53,999 bases of DNA. Source: Rodentibacter mrazii (GTDB taxonomy: Bacteria > Pseudomonadota > Gammaproteobacteria > Enterobacterales > Pasteurellaceae). The DNA lies in assembly GCF_001998825.1 (NCBI RefSeq), contig NZ_MLHG01000028.1, positions 1 to 53,999 of the forward strand, given 5' to 3'. A program made the position numbers and the translations under genes. Positions 1 to 9,223 of the stretch are shown here, piece by piece. The notes under the pieces were generated by a model. The model had not been told where the DNA came from. It worked only from the letters and a program-made list of their open reading frames with translations, and made no database searches. Positions within the stretch are counted from its first letter, which is position 1. Each line of letters begins with the position of its first letter.

Positions 1-89
1 TGAAGGTGGATTTTTACTTTCAATGGTATGTGCTTTGCCCGAAGTTATGGCGTTATTTTTGCAAGAAATTAAAACGAAATAAAAAATGA
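1..89 (+). CDS. 3' end of small membrane protein gene (partial)
   Basis: Only the last 28 codons lie in the window; the reading frame runs from base 3 to a TGA at 87-89. The encoded tail (FQWYVLCPKLWRYF followed by a Lys/Arg-rich end) is the same as the tail of the complete gene at 180-512, so this is the upstream member of a tandem pair. Function unknown. The 5' part lies outside the window. Confidence 0.7.
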   Translation, partial: KVDFYFQWYVLCPKLWRYFCKKLKRNKK

Positions 90-102
90 TTGTTTAATAA
101 AT
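11..102 (+). repeat. Direct repeat, copy 1 (second copy at 434-525)
   Basis: Bases 11-102 and 434-525 align without gaps with only three mismatches (positions 17, 53 and 92). They cover the last 26 codons and the start of the downstream spacer of both small membrane-protein genes. This indicates recent tandem duplication or gene conversion of the 3' end. Confidence 0.85.
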
Positions 103-179
103 TATTCATACCCATGAGTTTATTTTAGAATGTTTAACCCGAGCTCACAGCAATGATAAATTGAGTTGGAAAAGTAATA

Positions 180-512
180 ATGGCTAAATGGAAAAAACTT
201 CTTATTTTTATACCGCTCTTTCTTATGGCTTTGATGGTTTTATTTTTATATTTTCATTTTATTCTTGCGGAAGAAATAGTGAATCCTGCAGAAGTCCATA
301 TTGGTTATGTTCTCGGACTTCTTTGGCTGACTTTTCCATTGGGTTATCTCGCCCTTGTTATTTTTTCTTTTCTTCTTAGCGACTTTTTTGATCCGATTGC
401 AGTAGAATTAATGGGTATTGTTGCCATTATCGCTTTTTATTTTCAATGGTATGTGCTTTGCCCGAAGTTATGGCGCTATTTTTGCAAGAAATTAAAACGA
501 AATAAAAAATGA
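180..512 (+). CDS. Small multi-pass membrane protein, unknown function
   Basis: A 110-residue protein with a Lys-rich start (MAKWKK) and about three hydrophobic segments (roughly residues 7-30, 43-66 and 78-92), ending in a highly basic tail (CKKLKRNKK). I do not recognise the family. It has a tandem neighbour ending at 89 with the same tail and a more divergent, frameshifted relative at 53141-53654 at the far end of the window. The start is the only ATG giving a sensible N-terminus; GGAAAAG upstream is a weak ribosome site. Small basic membrane proteins in tandem arrays are sometimes immunity proteins, but no toxin gene is visible here, so that is speculation. Confidence 0.6.
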   Translation: MAKWKKLLIFIPLFLMALMVLFLYFHFILAEEIVNPAEVHIGYVLGLLWLTFPLGYLALVIFSFLLSDFFDPIAVELMGIVAIIAFYFQWYVLCPKLWRYFCKKLKRNKK

Positions 513-525
513 TTATTTAATAAAT
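434..525 (+). repeat. Direct repeat, copy 2
   Basis: Partner of the repeat at 11-102, offset by exactly 423 bases, 89 of 92 positions identical. It covers the 3' end of the small membrane-protein gene and 13 bases beyond its stop. Confidence 0.85.
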
Positions 526-603
526 ATTCAATTAAACTGAAAATGCTTTGCTTTGTAAACTTGCCAAAGTTTCTTTATTTACAATCAATTAAATGGGGGC
601 ATT

Positions 604-687
604 ATGAGTAGCCCACTTGCAGGCACATAGTTGGATGAATTAAGGGCTTATTTCGATTTTCTTCTGAAGAGAAAAGTTAAAAAGTAA
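604..687 (+). pseudogene. Micro-ORF broken by an in-frame TAG
   Basis: An ATG at 604, preceded by a G-rich stretch (GGGGGC) at 595-600, opens a frame of 8 codons (MSSPLAGT), then an in-frame TAG at 628-630, then 18 sense codons (LDELRAYFDFLLKRKVKK) to a TAA at 685-687. It ends exactly at a strong terminator. The part after the stop looks like real protein, with a helical charged pattern. It may be a remnant of a small gene with a nonsense mutation, or a gene starting at the TTG at 631. No family recognised. Confidence 0.3.
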
Positions 688-712
688 ACGGCTGATATTC
701 AGCCGTTTTTTC
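687..712 (+). terminator. Intrinsic terminator
   Basis: Perfect 9-bp stem AACGGCTGA / TCAGCCGTT (687-695 and 699-707) with a 3-base loop and a run of T. It closes the left-end cluster and faces the 3' end of modE. Confidence 0.85.
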
Positions 713-723
713 TTATCAAGAAT

Positions 724-1491
724 CTATTCCAATGTTGCCAAAATAATTTGTTCCGGATCGATATGCAACCAAATTTGTTGAGCAATTTTCCATTGGTTTG
801 GTTGGAGGATTGTTGCACAAAATTCCATTCCGTTATCATCAAAAACTAAAATAGCTTCCTCTTCGTTGATTGATTTTATGCTAACGGGAAATTGATTTGT
901 CTGATTTTCCAAAGGTTGTTCCGTCATTTTCACCCAAGGCGCTTTGCACATCAGCATCACTTCTTTTTCTGTCATTAATTTCAAACGTGAGGCACTTTTT
1001 GTAGTAATTGATACTTGTAAGGGCATTGGCAATCCTTCTACGCTTACATCAACAATACAACGGGAATAAATCATTCGTTGGTGTGCAACTTTGCCAAAGA
1101 ATTGATTACGTGCGCTACTTTGCAAGGAAAAGCGTGCTGTGGCGGTAAGCAGACTATCGAGTGGTATGGATTCATCTTGCAAAATTTTGAATGCATGCTC
1201 TTGGGTTTTCTCTAATAAGTCATAAAGTTGCAGTAAACGTTCTGCATAGCTTGTTAAAACTGTACCACCGCCATTTTTCCCGCCCGTATTGCGTTCCAGC
1301 AAAGGAGAAGGGCTGAGTCTGTCCATCGCTTCAAGATGATCCCATGCACTTTTATAGCTGACTTTAGCATTTTTTGCCGCTTGATTAATGGAACCGCATT
1401 GTTGAATTTCTTTGAGTAACCGAACCCGTTTGGGATCAATAAAGAGCATTTGTTGAAGTTTTATGGTGAGTAAAATTTCTGTATTTTTCAT
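724..1491 (-). CDS. modE: Molybdate-responsive transcriptional regulator ModE
   Basis: A 255-residue protein matching E. coli ModE (262) along its length. The N-terminal winged-helix DNA-binding domain (to about residue 110) contains SINQAAKNAKVSYKSAWDHL and the GGKNGGGTVLT turn. The C-terminal half carries two molybdate-binding Mop-type domains (SARNQFFGKV, SASRLKLMTEKEVMLMCKAPWV). I start it at MKNTEILLTIKLQQ because AAAGGA lies six bases upstream; an ATG 18 bases earlier gives a longer frame but would use that ribosome site as coding sequence. It is divergent from modABC with a 121-base shared regulatory region. In this family, molybdate-bound ModE represses modABC. Confidence 0.95.
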   Translation of the reverse strand: MKNTEILLTIKLQQMLFIDPKRVRLLKEIQQCGSINQAAKNAKVSYKSAWDHLEAMDRLSPSPLLERNTGGKNGGGTVLTSYAERLLQLYDLLEKTQEHAFKILQDESIPLDSLLTATARFSLQSSARNQFFGKVAHQRMIYSRCIVDVSVEGLPMPLQVSITTKSASRLKLMTEKEVMLMCKAPWVKMTEQPLENQTNQFPVSIKSINEEEAILVFDDNGMEFCATILQPNQWKIAQQIWLHIDPEQIILATLE

Positions 1492-1552
1492 GGGGATTCC
1501 TTTCATCACAATAGAGCGTGATATATTCTATGATAAAACCACATTTTCACGT

Positions 1553-1583
1553 ATCGCTATTTTCTATTTTGATATATAATAAA
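1553..1583 (+). promoter_or_regulatory. Candidate modA promoter with ModE box
   Basis: TATAAT at 1575-1580 is a good -10 element for modA, but there is no clear -35. The left half ATCGCTAT at 1553-1560 matches one half of the published ModE operator, and TATATAATA from 1573 resembles the other half, with a spacer slightly longer than usual. The box would cover the -10, consistent with repression. Only partial agreement with the consensus. Confidence 0.4.
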
Positions 1584-1612
1584 GTAAATAACGTTATTCG
1601 ATATAGGAGAAA

Positions 1613-2380
1613 ATGATGAGAAAATTAACTAAAATTTCAACCGCACTTTTTGTTATTGGCTTTGGCGTTTCTTTGGCGACTTCCGCTAAAGTTACGGTGT
1701 TTGCCGCTGCCTCAATGACGGATGCTTTGCAAAATGTGGCGGCAGATTATATGAAGCAAAATCCTGAAAATGAAGTGATCTTTTCTTTTGCTTCTTCATC
1801 AACCTTAGCAAAACAAGTGGAAGAAGGTGCACCGGCAGATATTTTTATTTCAGCCAGTAATAAATGGATGAAATATCTTTCTGAGAAGGATTTAACGGTG
1901 AAAGATACGGAAAAAGTATTGGCAGGAAATGAATTGGTATTGATTGCACCGATAAAAAATGCGGTAGAAAAGGTCGATATTTCTAAAGGTGAGTGGATTA
2001 AGGCATTGAAAGACAGCTATTTATCAGTGGGCGATCCGGCGCATGTACCGGCAGGACAATATGCGGAAGAAGCTTTAACCAAATTAAATCTATGGGATAA
2101 AGTAAAAGAACGTTTAGCACGAGCTAAAGATGTGCGTGGTGCATTAGCGTTAGTTGAAAGATCAGAAGCGCCTTATGGTATTGTGTATAGCACAGATGCG
2201 AAAGTAAGCCAAAAGGTGAAAACGGTGGGGATATTTCCGTTAGATAGCTATAAACCGGTGGTTTATCCTATGGCGATTTTGAAAGGACATGATAATTCGG
2301 ATTCCCGTGATTTCTTAACATATCTTGATTCTGAAGCAGCGAAAAAAGTGCTTGAAAGTTACGGTTTCTCCATAAAATAA
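1613..2380 (+). CDS. modA: Molybdate ABC transporter, periplasmic binding protein
   Basis: A 255-residue secreted binding protein. The signal peptide (MMRKLTKISTALFVIGFGVSLATSA) is followed by the family signature VFAAASMTDALQNVAADY, then SSTLAKQVEEGAPADIFISAS, whose early Ser and Ala residues belong to the oxyanion site. VPAGQYAEEAL is also conserved. It delivers molybdate or tungstate to ModBC. Two ATGs are adjacent (1613 and 1616); AGGAG at 1605-1609 fits the second slightly better. First gene of modABC, separated from modB by a terminator hairpin that probably lowers expression of the membrane genes. Confidence 0.95.
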   Translation: MMRKLTKISTALFVIGFGVSLATSAKVTVFAAASMTDALQNVAADYMKQNPENEVIFSFASSSTLAKQVEEGAPADIFISASNKWMKYLSEKDLTVKDTEKVLAGNELVLIAPIKNAVEKVDISKGEWIKALKDSYLSVGDPAHVPAGQYAEEALTKLNLWDKVKERLARAKDVRGALALVERSEAPYGIVYSTDAKVSQKVKTVGIFPLDSYKPVVYPMAILKGHDNSDSRDFLTYLDSEAAKKVLESYGFSIK

Positions 2381-2392
2381 ATTTCAGTAAAT

Positions 2393-2416
2393 AAAGGGCA
2401 AGTATTTGCCCTTTTT
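2393..2416 (+). terminator. Hairpin with T-run between modA and modB
   Basis: A 9-bp perfect stem AAAGGGCAA / TTGCCCTTT (2393-2401 and 2406-2414) followed by T residues, just after modA. Because modBC has no obvious promoter of its own, this is likely a partial terminator giving more binding protein than permease. Confidence 0.75.
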
Positions 2417-2472
2417 GTTAAAATCTCATATCACTTTTAAGCAACATATCAGTATTATTAAGGAAATGCAGT

Positions 2473-3201
2473 TTGCTCACTCAATTTCTTTCCCTCTTCA
2501 ATCTTAGCCCGTTAGAAACCGATGCGATTCGCCTAAGTTTAAGTGTGTCGTTTAGTGCAATGCTTTGGAGCTTACCTCTTGCGATCTTTGTCGCATGGCT
2601 TTTGGCGCGTAAAAATTTTTACGGTAAATCCTTAGTGAGTGGTGTTATTCATTTGCCTTTAGTGTTACCGCCGGTTGTAATTGGATATGTATTGCTGGTG
2701 GCAATGGGGCGAAACGGGTTTATTGGCCGGTATCTATATCAATGGTTTGGGCTGTCTTTTGGGTTTAGTTGGAAAGGGGCGGTAGTTGCTTCGGCGGTAG
2801 TTGCTTTTCCTTTAGTCGTTCGGGCGATTCGTCTTTCCCTTGAAAGTATTGATGTTCGGTTTGAACAGGCGGCGCAAACTTTGGGGGCTTCTCCATGGCG
2901 TGTATTTTTCACGATCACTTTTCCCCTTTCACTACCGGGAGTATTAGCCGGATTGATATTAGGTTTCGCCCGTTCATTAGGTGAGTTTGGCGCAACTATT
3001 ACTTTTGTTTCCAATATTGCCGGTGAAACCCAAACTATTCCCCTTGCGATGTATTCTTTCATTCAAACACCCGGTGCTGAGGTGCAAACCGCACGTTTAT
3101 GCCTATTTGCGATTATACTTTCATTCATTTCATTGCTTGCCTCGGAATGGCTGGCTAAACGTATGCAGAAACAATTAGGGCAAAGCAATGTTGCAAATTA
3201 A
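2473..3201 (+). CDS. modB: Molybdate ABC transporter permease
   Basis: A 242-residue inner-membrane permease of the CysTW/ModB type with five or more hydrophobic helices. The binding-protein-dependent transport signature [26 protein letters not shown] (EAA loop, contacts ModC) is at about residues 135-160, and [23 protein letters not shown] follows. The start is a TTG at 2473 with AAGGAA seven bases upstream; the nearby ATG at 2466 is out of frame. Its 3' end overlaps modC by 14 bases, so the two are probably translationally coupled. Confidence 0.93.
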   Translation: MLTQFLSLFNLSPLETDAIRLSLSVSFSAMLWSLPLAIFVAWLLARKNFYGKSLVSGVIHLPLVLPPVVIGYVLLVAMGRNGFIGRYLYQWFGLSFGFSWKGAVVASAVVAFPLVVRAIRLSLESIDVRFEQAAQTLGASPWRVFFTITFPLSLPGVLAGLILGFARSLGEFGATITFVSNIAGETQTIPLAMYSFIQTPGAEVQTARLCLFAIILSFISLLASEWLAKRMQKQLGQSNVAN

Positions 3202-4243
3202 TATAAAAAAGCAATTAGGAAAATTGGCATTACAGGCAAATTTGCAGATTCCTATTCAAGGTGTGACGGCTATTTTCGGTTTGTCCGGTGCGGGGAAAAC
3301 CGCTTTAATTAATTTAGTGAGCGGACTCACTCAACCTGATGAGGGATTTATCCGATTAAATGACCGCACTTTGGTTGACACTGAAACACAACAAAATGTC
3401 CCTATTCATTTGCGTAAAATCGGTTATGTGTTTCAAGATGCCCGACTATTTCCTCATTATACGGTGAAAGGCAATTTATGTTACGGTGCGCAAAATGTTT
3501 CAAAAGAGGAGTTTGATTATATTGTCGAATTACTTGGCATTAGCCATTTATTGAAACGTTACCCGCTCACCCTTTCCGGAGGGGAAAAACAGCGTGTTGC
3601 CATTGGACGTGCATTGCTCACTGATCCGGAAATGTTATTGATGGATGAACCCCTTTCTGCGCTAGATCTGCCGCGTAAACGGGAATTAATGCACTATTTA
3701 GAACGACTTTCTCAAGAAATTAATATTCCCATTTTGTATGTCACGCACAGTTTAGAGGAATTATTACGCCTCGCAGATCGGGTAGTATTAATGGAAAATG
3801 GAAAAGTCAGAGCCTGTGATTCGCTGGAGCGAATTTGGAACAGTGCGATTTTCGCCCCTTGGCAAGGGGAAAATGAACAGAGTAGCGTTTTAGCCTTACC
3901 CGTGTATTTGCATCATCCGCCTTATAAAATGACCGCACTTTCCTTAGGAGAACAATTACTTTGGATTCATCAAGTGAATTCAACGGTAGGGGAGCTTGTA
4001 CGCATTTGTATTTATAGCTCCGATGTGTCAATCGCCTTGCAGAAACCGCAACAAACCAGTATTCGCAATATTTTACGTGGTCAAATTGCACAAATTGATA
4101 TACAGGATTCTCGTGTGGATATTGCGGTATTAATTGAAGGGCATAAGATTTGGGCAAGTATCAGTAAATGGGCGCAAACTGAATTACGGTTTATGATGGG
4201 TATGAATGTTTATCTGCAAATTAAAGCGATCTCCGTTGTTTAA
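3188..4243 (+). CDS. modC: Molybdate ABC transporter ATP-binding protein
   Basis: A 351-residue ATPase (E. coli ModC 352). Walker A is GLSGAGKT at about residue 31, the ABC signature LSGGEKQR at about 128, and Walker [12 protein letters not shown]. The C-terminal 130 residues form the TOBE/Mop regulatory domain ([19 protein letters not shown]). It powers molybdate import with ModB. Overlaps the end of modB by 14 bases. An uptake signal lies in the coding sequence at 3363-3371. No clear terminator follows before tcyP. Confidence 0.95.
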   Translation: MLQINIKKQLGKLALQANLQIPIQGVTAIFGLSGAGKTALINLVSGLTQPDEGFIRLNDRTLVDTETQQNVPIHLRKIGYVFQDARLFPHYTVKGNLCYGAQNVSKEEFDYIVELLGISHLLKRYPLTLSGGEKQRVAIGRALLTDPEMLLMDEPLSALDLPRKRELMHYLERLSQEINIPILYVTHSLEELLRLADRVVLMENGKVRACDSLERIWNSAIFAPWQGENEQSSVLALPVYLHHPPYKMTALSLGEQLLWIHQVNSTVGELVRICIYSSDVSIALQKPQQTSIRNILRGQIAQIDIQDSRVDIAVLIEGHKIWASISKWAQTELRFMMGMNVYLQIKAISVV

Positions 4244-4339
4244 AATGATATTCCATAAAATTATAAGCTATAACAAAAAACGATTAGATCTTTTATGAGG
4301 AAGTCTATCTAATATCGCCACCTAAATTTATAGGAGAAT

Positions 4340-5674
4340 ATGAATATGTTATTTCTTACTTTAGCCATTTTTGCACTGATTCTTGTGCTGTTAGGCTATC
4401 TTTACAAAAAAACACAAAAATTGGGTCAAACGGTTTTTGTTGGTTTAGTACTGGGTTTAGGCATGGGGGCGTTGCTCCAAAATGTGGGTGATGAAGGCAC
4501 TATTAAAACTGCATTAGATTGGATTAATCTTGTGGGTAGCGGCTATGTCCGTTTATTACAAATGATCGTGATGCCACTCGTCTTTGTTTCAATTTTATCG
4601 GCAATTACCCGCCTAAATGAGGCTCGCTCTTTAGGTAAAATCAGCTTCAGCGTGCTTTCGGTATTGCTTGTTACCACCGCAATTGCTGCGTTTATCGGTA
4701 TTATTATGGTGCAAATATTCGGTTTAACGGCAGAAGGTTTGGTTGCCGGTGAACGTGAACTTGCTGCCCAAACCCGAGTATTAGGTCGTGCAGATCAAAT
4801 TAATGCATTAAGTGTGCCGGCAATGCTGCTTTCTTTTATTCCTAAAAATCCTTTTGCTGAATTAACGGGGGCAAATCCAACTTCAATTATTAGTGTGGTG
4901 ATTTTCTCTGCATTTTTAGGCGTAGCGGCGTTGAGTTTACGTAAAGAAAATCAAGAATTGGGTGATCGCATTGCACAAGGTGTGGAAACTCTTAATAAAT
5001 TAGTGGCTCGTTTAGTGCGTTTTGTTATTCGTTTAACGCCTTATGGGGTATTTGCATTAATGATTAAAGTGGGGGCAACCTCAAAATGGGCGGATATTTT
5101 GAATTTAGGGAGTTTCATTGTCGCTTCTTATATCGCTATCTTCCTGATGTTTATTGTGCATGGCGTATTGCTTTTATTGTCCGGTATCAGCCCGATTCAA
5201 TATTACAAAAAAGTGATGCCAACCCTCGCTTTTGCCTTTAGCTCTCGTTCAAGTGCTGCAACTATTCCATTAAATATTGAAACGCAAACGGATAAACTTG
5301 GCAATAATCCGGCTATTGCAAATTTCTCGGCTACCTTTGGGGCGACAATCGGGCAAAATGGTTGTGCGGGGATTTATCCTGCGATGTTAGCTGTTATGAT
5401 TGCGCCAACGGTAGGTATCGATCCTTTTAGTGTGAGTTATATTGCCACACTTGTTTTAGTGGTGGCGATTTCTTCTTTTGGTATTGCCGGTGTAGGTGGT
5501 GGGGCAACCTTTGCTGCGATCGTAGTGCTTTCAACCTTAGGCTTACCGCTTGAATTAGTCGGTTTATTGATTTCAATTGAACCGCTTATTGATATGGGAC
5601 GTACCGCATTAAATGTAAACGGTGCAATGACGGCGGGAACATTAAGCAGTAAATGGTTGAAATTAAAAGAATAA
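4340..5674 (+). CDS. tcyP: L-cystine / cation symporter TcyP (YdjN)
   Basis: A 444-residue inner-membrane carrier of the dicarboxylate/amino acid:cation symporter family, very like E. coli TcyP. Shared blocks are QMIVMPLVFVSILSAITRL, SFIPKNPFAELTGANPTSIISVVIF, FSSRSSAATIPLNI (serine-rich re-entrant hairpin), ATFGATIGQNGCAG and EPLIDMGRTALNV. It imports cystine, a sulfur source that also matters for redox balance. AGGAGAAT lies just before the first ATG. The gene is monocistronic, followed by a repeat and a bidirectional terminator shared with dnaJ. Confidence 0.9.
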   Translation: MNMLFLTLAIFALILVLLGYLYKKTQKLGQTVFVGLVLGLGMGALLQNVGDEGTIKTALDWINLVGSGYVRLLQMIVMPLVFVSILSAITRLNEARSLGKISFSVLSVLLVTTAIAAFIGIIMVQIFGLTAEGLVAGERELAAQTRVLGRADQINALSVPAMLLSFIPKNPFAELTGANPTSIISVVIFSAFLGVAALSLRKENQELGDRIAQGVETLNKLVARLVRFVIRLTPYGVFALMIKVGATSKWADILNLGSFIVASYIAIFLMFIVHGVLLLLSGISPIQYYKKVMPTLAFAFSSRSSAATIPLNIETQTDKLGNNPAIANFSATFGATIGQNGCAGIYPAMLAVMIAPTVGIDPFSVSYIATLVLVVAISSFGIAGVGGGATFAAIVVLSTLGLPLELVGLLISIEPLIDMGRTALNVNGAMTAGTLSSKWLKLKE

Positions 5675-5725
5675 ATAATTTACCCGATATAGGGTAACCA
5701 CGACACAAAGATGATTTTACTCGTA

Positions 5726-5803
5726 GGGACACACTGCGTGTATGTCCGCTTATCACATATTAAGATGATTTTGATTTTATAACGGACACACGCAGTGTGT
5801 CCC
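5726..5803. repeat. Inverted repeat with about 20-base arms
   Basis: The left arm 5726-5747 begins GGGACACACTGCGTGT; the right arm 5784-5803 is GGACACACGCAG followed by TGTGTCCC. The arms are complementary apart from a 2-base AT insertion near the inner end of the left arm, with a 36-base AT-rich middle. It lies in the convergent gap between tcyP and dnaJ and is not followed by a T-run. It looks like a dispersed intergenic palindrome of REP type; no second copy is seen in this window. Confidence 0.7.
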
Positions 5804-5898
5804 CACATTTCATTGATATTTCTATTTTGGGGTTTTACATTCCGTTTAAATCATCAAGTTTGGTCAAAAACTACCGCACTTTTATCACAGCCAAAATG

Positions 5899-5926
5899 AA
5901 AAAGCCCGCAAAGTGCGGGCTTTTTT
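5899..5926. terminator. Bidirectional terminator between tcyP and dnaJ
   Basis: The stem AAAGCCCGCA / TGCGGGCTTT (5901-5910 and 5914-5923) has A residues on the left and T residues on the right, so it can stop transcription from both sides. It sits between two convergent genes. Confidence 0.85.
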
Positions 5927-5937
5927 ACTCAAGTTTT

Positions 5938-7086
5938 TTATTTATCGGATTTACCGAGATTATCAAAGAATTTCTTCACGCCATCTAAAAAGCCGGAGGA
6001 TTTCGGACTATGTTTGCTTAATCCTTTACCTTGCAAACTTTCTTCAAGTTCTTTCAGTAATTCTTTTTGTTTACTGTTTAAATTCACCGGGGTTTCAACC
6101 ACAATACGGCAGATTAAATCACCTGCATAGCCTCGATTGGATACTACACCTTTTCCACGCATTCGGAATAATTTACCGGTTTGGGTTTCGGCCGGAATCT
6201 TGAGTTTTACCCGACCATCTAAGGTTGGTACTTCAATTTCACCACCCAATGCTGCAGTGGAAAAGCTAATCGGTACTTCACAATAAAGATTGTTGCCATC
6301 ACGTTCAAAGATATGATGTTCTTTTACGTGAATAACAACATAAAGATCACCTGCCGGCGCACCGTTTTCACCGGCTGCACCTTTACCGGCTAAGCGAAGT
6401 TGGTTACCGGTATCCACCCCTGCCGGGATTTTAACTGAAAGACTTTCTTTTTTATGAATGCGACCGTCTCCGTGGCAGACGTGACAAGGTTTTTCAATTT
6501 TCTTGCCGGAACCGTGACAGGTCGGGCAAATACTTTCAGATACAAAGAAACCTTGTTGGCGGCGAACGCGTCCGGCTCCATGACAGGTTGGGCAGGTTTC
6601 AACTTTTGAGCCTTTTTCAGCGCCTGTACCATCACAATTATCACAATGTACGAGTGTGTTAATTTGGATATCTTTGGTTGTTCCTTTTACGGCTTCTTCT
6701 AAGCTGATTTCAAGATCATAGCGTAAATCTTCACCACGTACGACACGCTGACGGCTACGACCGCCGCCACCAAAAATATCGCCAAAAATATCGCCAAACA
6801 TATCACCGAAATCGGCACCGCTAAAACCGCCACCAAATCCACCGCCACCGAAACCGCCTTGTTCAAAGGCTGCATGACCATATTGATCGTAAGCTGCACG
6901 TTTCTCTTTATCACCTAAAACTTCATAAGCTTCTTGGATTTCTTTGAATTTTTCTTCTTTGGCTTTATCACCCTTAGTTCTATCAGGATGATATTGCATA
7001 GCGAGTTTTTTATATGCTCGTTTAATTTCTTTTTCATCTGCACCTTTTGAGATGCCGAGAAGTTCGTAGTAGTCTTGTTTTGCCAT
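5938..7086 (-). CDS. dnaJ: Chaperone protein DnaJ (Hsp40)
   Basis: A 382-residue co-chaperone. The J domain (residues 1-70) contains the HPD motif in YHPDRTKG. A Gly/Phe-rich linker ([12 protein letters not shown]) follows to about residue 110. The zinc domain has four CxxCxGxG repeats ([32 protein letters not shown]), followed by the substrate-binding C-terminal domains. It stimulates the DnaK ATPase and delivers unfolded clients. It lies downstream of dnaK in the same direction, 160 bases away, with two hairpins in between, so dnaJ probably receives reduced read-through transcription. Confidence 0.98.
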   Translation of the reverse strand: MAKQDYYELLGISKGADEKEIKRAYKKLAMQYHPDRTKGDKAKEEKFKEIQEAYEVLGDKEKRAAYDQYGHAAFEQGGFGGGGFGGGFSGADFGDMFGDIFGDIFGGGGRSRQRVVRGEDLRYDLEISLEEAVKGTTKDIQINTLVHCDNCDGTGAEKGSKVETCPTCHGAGRVRRQQGFFVSESICPTCHGSGKKIEKPCHVCHGDGRIHKKESLSVKIPAGVDTGNQLRLAGKGAAGENGAPAGDLYVVIHVKEHHIFERDGNNLYCEVPISFSTAALGGEIEVPTLDGRVKLKIPAETQTGKLFRMRGKGVVSNRGYAGDLICRIVVETPVNLNSKQKELLKELEESLQGKGLSKHSPKSSGFLDGVKKFFDNLGKSDK

Positions 7087-7126
7087 TAGGTTTTTCCATT
7101 TAGCTTTTTATTCGTTCTCCGAATTT

Positions 7127-7149
7127 CCCCCTCTTTAGTAAAGAGGGGG
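7127..7149. repeat. Perfect 10-bp hairpin in the dnaK-dnaJ gap
   Basis: CCCCCTCTTT (7127-7136), loop AGT, AAAGAGGGGG (7140-7149). Very stable, but without a T-run on either side, so more likely an mRNA-stabilising or processing hairpin, or a dispersed intergenic palindrome, than a classical terminator. Confidence 0.75.
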
Positions 7150-7205
7150 AGATATTTAAAGTGCGGTCAAAATCAACCGCTCTTTTTATAAGATAAATAC
7201 ACGAA

Positions 7206-7227
7206 AAGGGCGTTTTGCAACGCCCTT
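7206..7227 (-). terminator. Terminator after dnaK
   Basis: The stem AAGGGCGTT / AACGCCCTT (7206-7214 and 7219-7227) has a T-run on its minus-strand downstream side, 20 bases after the dnaK stop. It would separate most dnaK transcripts from dnaJ. Confidence 0.75.
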
Positions 7228-7246
7228 GTTATTCGCAACAAATTAA

Positions 7247-9142
7247 TTATTTGTTATCTTTCACTTCTTCAAACTCTGCATCAACAACGTCATCATTTGG
7301 TTTGCTGTTGCTTTGAGTTTGCTCGCCTTGTGGTTGGGCGGTTTGTGCGAGTTTCTGTGCCGCTTCTGCAAGGGCTTGGATTTTCGCTTCAATGACCGAT
7401 TTATCTTCACCTTTTGCCGCAGTTTCTAAGTCACTTAATGCACTTTCAATCACGCCGCGATCTGCCGCTGGGACTTTATCACCTGCTTCATCTAGTTGTT
7501 TGCGTGTACTGTGAATGAGGTGATCCGCTTGGTTACGAGCTTGAACCAATTCTTCAAATTTACGATCTGATTCAGCATTTGCTTCAGCATCACGTACCAT
7601 TTGTTGAATTTCTTCATCACTTAAACCGGAAGAGGCTTTAATGGTAATTTGTTGTTCTTTACCTGTGCCTTTATCTTTTGCAGAAACATGGATAATACCG
7701 TCCGCATCAATATCGAAAGTCACTTCAATTTGTGGCATACCACGTGGAGCCGGGTTAATGCCTTCAAGGTTGAATTGACCTAAGGACTTATTGGCTGATG
7801 CTTGTTTACGCTCACCTTGTAACACGTGAATAGTTACCGCACTTTGGTTATCTTCCGCCGTTGAGAACACTTGTGATTTCTTAGTCGGAATCGTGGTGTT
7901 TTTCTCAATGAGGGTTGTCATTACACCACCCATGGTTTCGATACCAAGTGATAATGGGGTAACGTCTAACAATAATACATCTTTAACATCACCGGCTAAT
8001 ACACCGCCTTGAACTGCCGCACCGACAGCAACTGCCTCATCAGGGTTAACGTCTTTACGTGGTGCTTTACCGAAGAATTTTTCCACTTCTTGTTGAACCA
8101 ATGGCATACGGGTTTGACCGCCCACTAAAATTACATCATCAATTTCAGATGGTGATTTACCTGCATCTTTTAATGCAATACGAACCGGTTCAAGGGATTT
8201 AGCCACTAAATCTTCCACCAGTGATTCTAATTTTGCACGGGTCAATTTAATGTTCAAGTGTTTAGGACCAGTTGCATCCGCTGTGATGTAAGGAAGGTTT
8301 ACATCAGTTTGTTGGGCAGAAGAAAGCTCAATTTTTGCTTTTTCAGCCGATTCTTTTAAACGTTGCATTGCAAGCGGATCGTTACGTAAATCTACGCCTT
8401 GCTCTTTTTTGAACTCGTCAACTAAATAGTTAATAATACGGTTGTCGAAGTCTTCACCACCTAAGTGGGTATCACCGTTGGTTGCTAATACCTCGAAAGT
8501 TTTCTCGCCACCGACTTCATCAATTTCAATAATGGATAAGTCGAATGTACCACCACCTAAGTCATAAACTGCGATGGTTTTGTTGCCTTGACCTTTATCC
8601 AAGCCGTAAGCTAAAGCAGCGGCTGTCGGTTCGTTGATAATACGTTTCACATCTAACCCAGCAATACGCCCTGCATCTTTAGTGGCTTGACGCTGTGCAT
8701 CGTTAAAGTATGCCGGAACAGTGATAACCGCTTCGGTAACCGGCTCTCCTAAGAAATCTTCGGCAGCTTTTTTCATTTTTTTCAATACTTCCGCAGAAAT
8801 TTGTGGAGGTGCTAATTTTTCGCCTTTCACTTCAACCCAAGCATCACCGTTGTCTGCTTTAGTAATCGCAAACGGCATAATATCAATGTCACGTTTTACT
8901 TCTTCATCTTCAAAACGACGACCAATTAAACGTTTGATTGCAAACAAGGTATTTTTTGGATTGGTTACTGCTTGGCGTTTTGCCGGCTGACCGACTAAGA
9001 TTTCGTTGTCATTTGTATAAGCAATAATTGACGGAGTAGTACGATCACCTTCTGCGTTTTCAATGACGCGAGGTTTATCGCCATCCATTACAGCCACACA
9101 AGAGTTGGTTGTTCCTAAGTCAATACCAATAATTTTTCCCAT
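7247..9142 (-). CDS. dnaK: Chaperone protein DnaK (Hsp70)
   Basis: A 631-residue Hsp70 (E. coli 638). The nucleotide-binding domain shows [16 protein letters not shown] at the start, the phosphate-binding [11 protein letters not shown] at about residue 195 and [11 protein letters not shown] at about 340. The linker [14 protein letters not shown] at about 390 leads to the substrate-binding domain. The helical lid ends in the usual acidic tail ([12 protein letters not shown]). It refolds and protects proteins with DnaJ and GrpE; grpE is not in this window. AGGAG precedes the ATG. A heat-shock type promoter lies about 50 bases upstream. Confidence 0.98.
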   Translation of the reverse strand: MGKIIGIDLGTTNSCVAVMDGDKPRVIENAEGDRTTPSIIAYTNDNEILVGQPAKRQAVTNPKNTLFAIKRLIGRRFEDEEVKRDIDIMPFAITKADNGDAWVEVKGEKLAPPQISAEVLKKMKKAAEDFLGEPVTEAVITVPAYFNDAQRQATKDAGRIAGLDVKRIINEPTAAALAYGLDKGQGNKTIAVYDLGGGTFDLSIIEIDEVGGEKTFEVLATNGDTHLGGEDFDNRIINYLVDEFKKEQGVDLRNDPLAMQRLKESAEKAKIELSSAQQTDVNLPYITADATGPKHLNIKLTRAKLESLVEDLVAKSLEPVRIALKDAGKSPSEIDDVILVGGQTRMPLVQQEVEKFFGKAPRKDVNPDEAVAVGAAVQGGVLAGDVKDVLLLDVTPLSLGIETMGGVMTTLIEKNTTIPTKKSQVFSTAEDNQSAVTIHVLQGERKQASANKSLGQFNLEGINPAPRGMPQIEVTFDIDADGIIHVSAKDKGTGKEQQITIKASSGLSDEEIQQMVRDAEANAESDRKFEELVQARNQADHLIHSTRKQLDEAGDKVPAADRGVIESALSDLETAAKGEDKSVIEAKIQALAEAAQKLAQTAQPQGEQTQSNSKPNDDVVDAEFEEVKDNK

Positions 9143-9194
9143 TTTGTTCTCCTAATTAAATTTTCTAATTCAGTGTAATTCACTATGAACTGTA

Positions 9195-9223
9195 AGATGT
9201 GGATACTTCTTCATAATTTCAAG
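9195..9223 (-). promoter_or_regulatory. Sigma-32 (heat-shock) promoter of dnaK
   Basis: On the minus strand CTTGAA (9218-9223) is separated by 15 bases from CCACATCT (9195-9202). This compares well with the sigma-32 consensus CTTGAAA ... CCCCATNT (7 of 8 in the -10). The start of transcription would be near 9187, giving a leader of about 45 bases. Confidence 0.8.

Noticed and set aside
628-630. In-frame TAG as a site of stop-codon recoding
   Set aside because: Nothing nearby resembles a recoding signal, and a simple nonsense mutation or downstream start explains it better.
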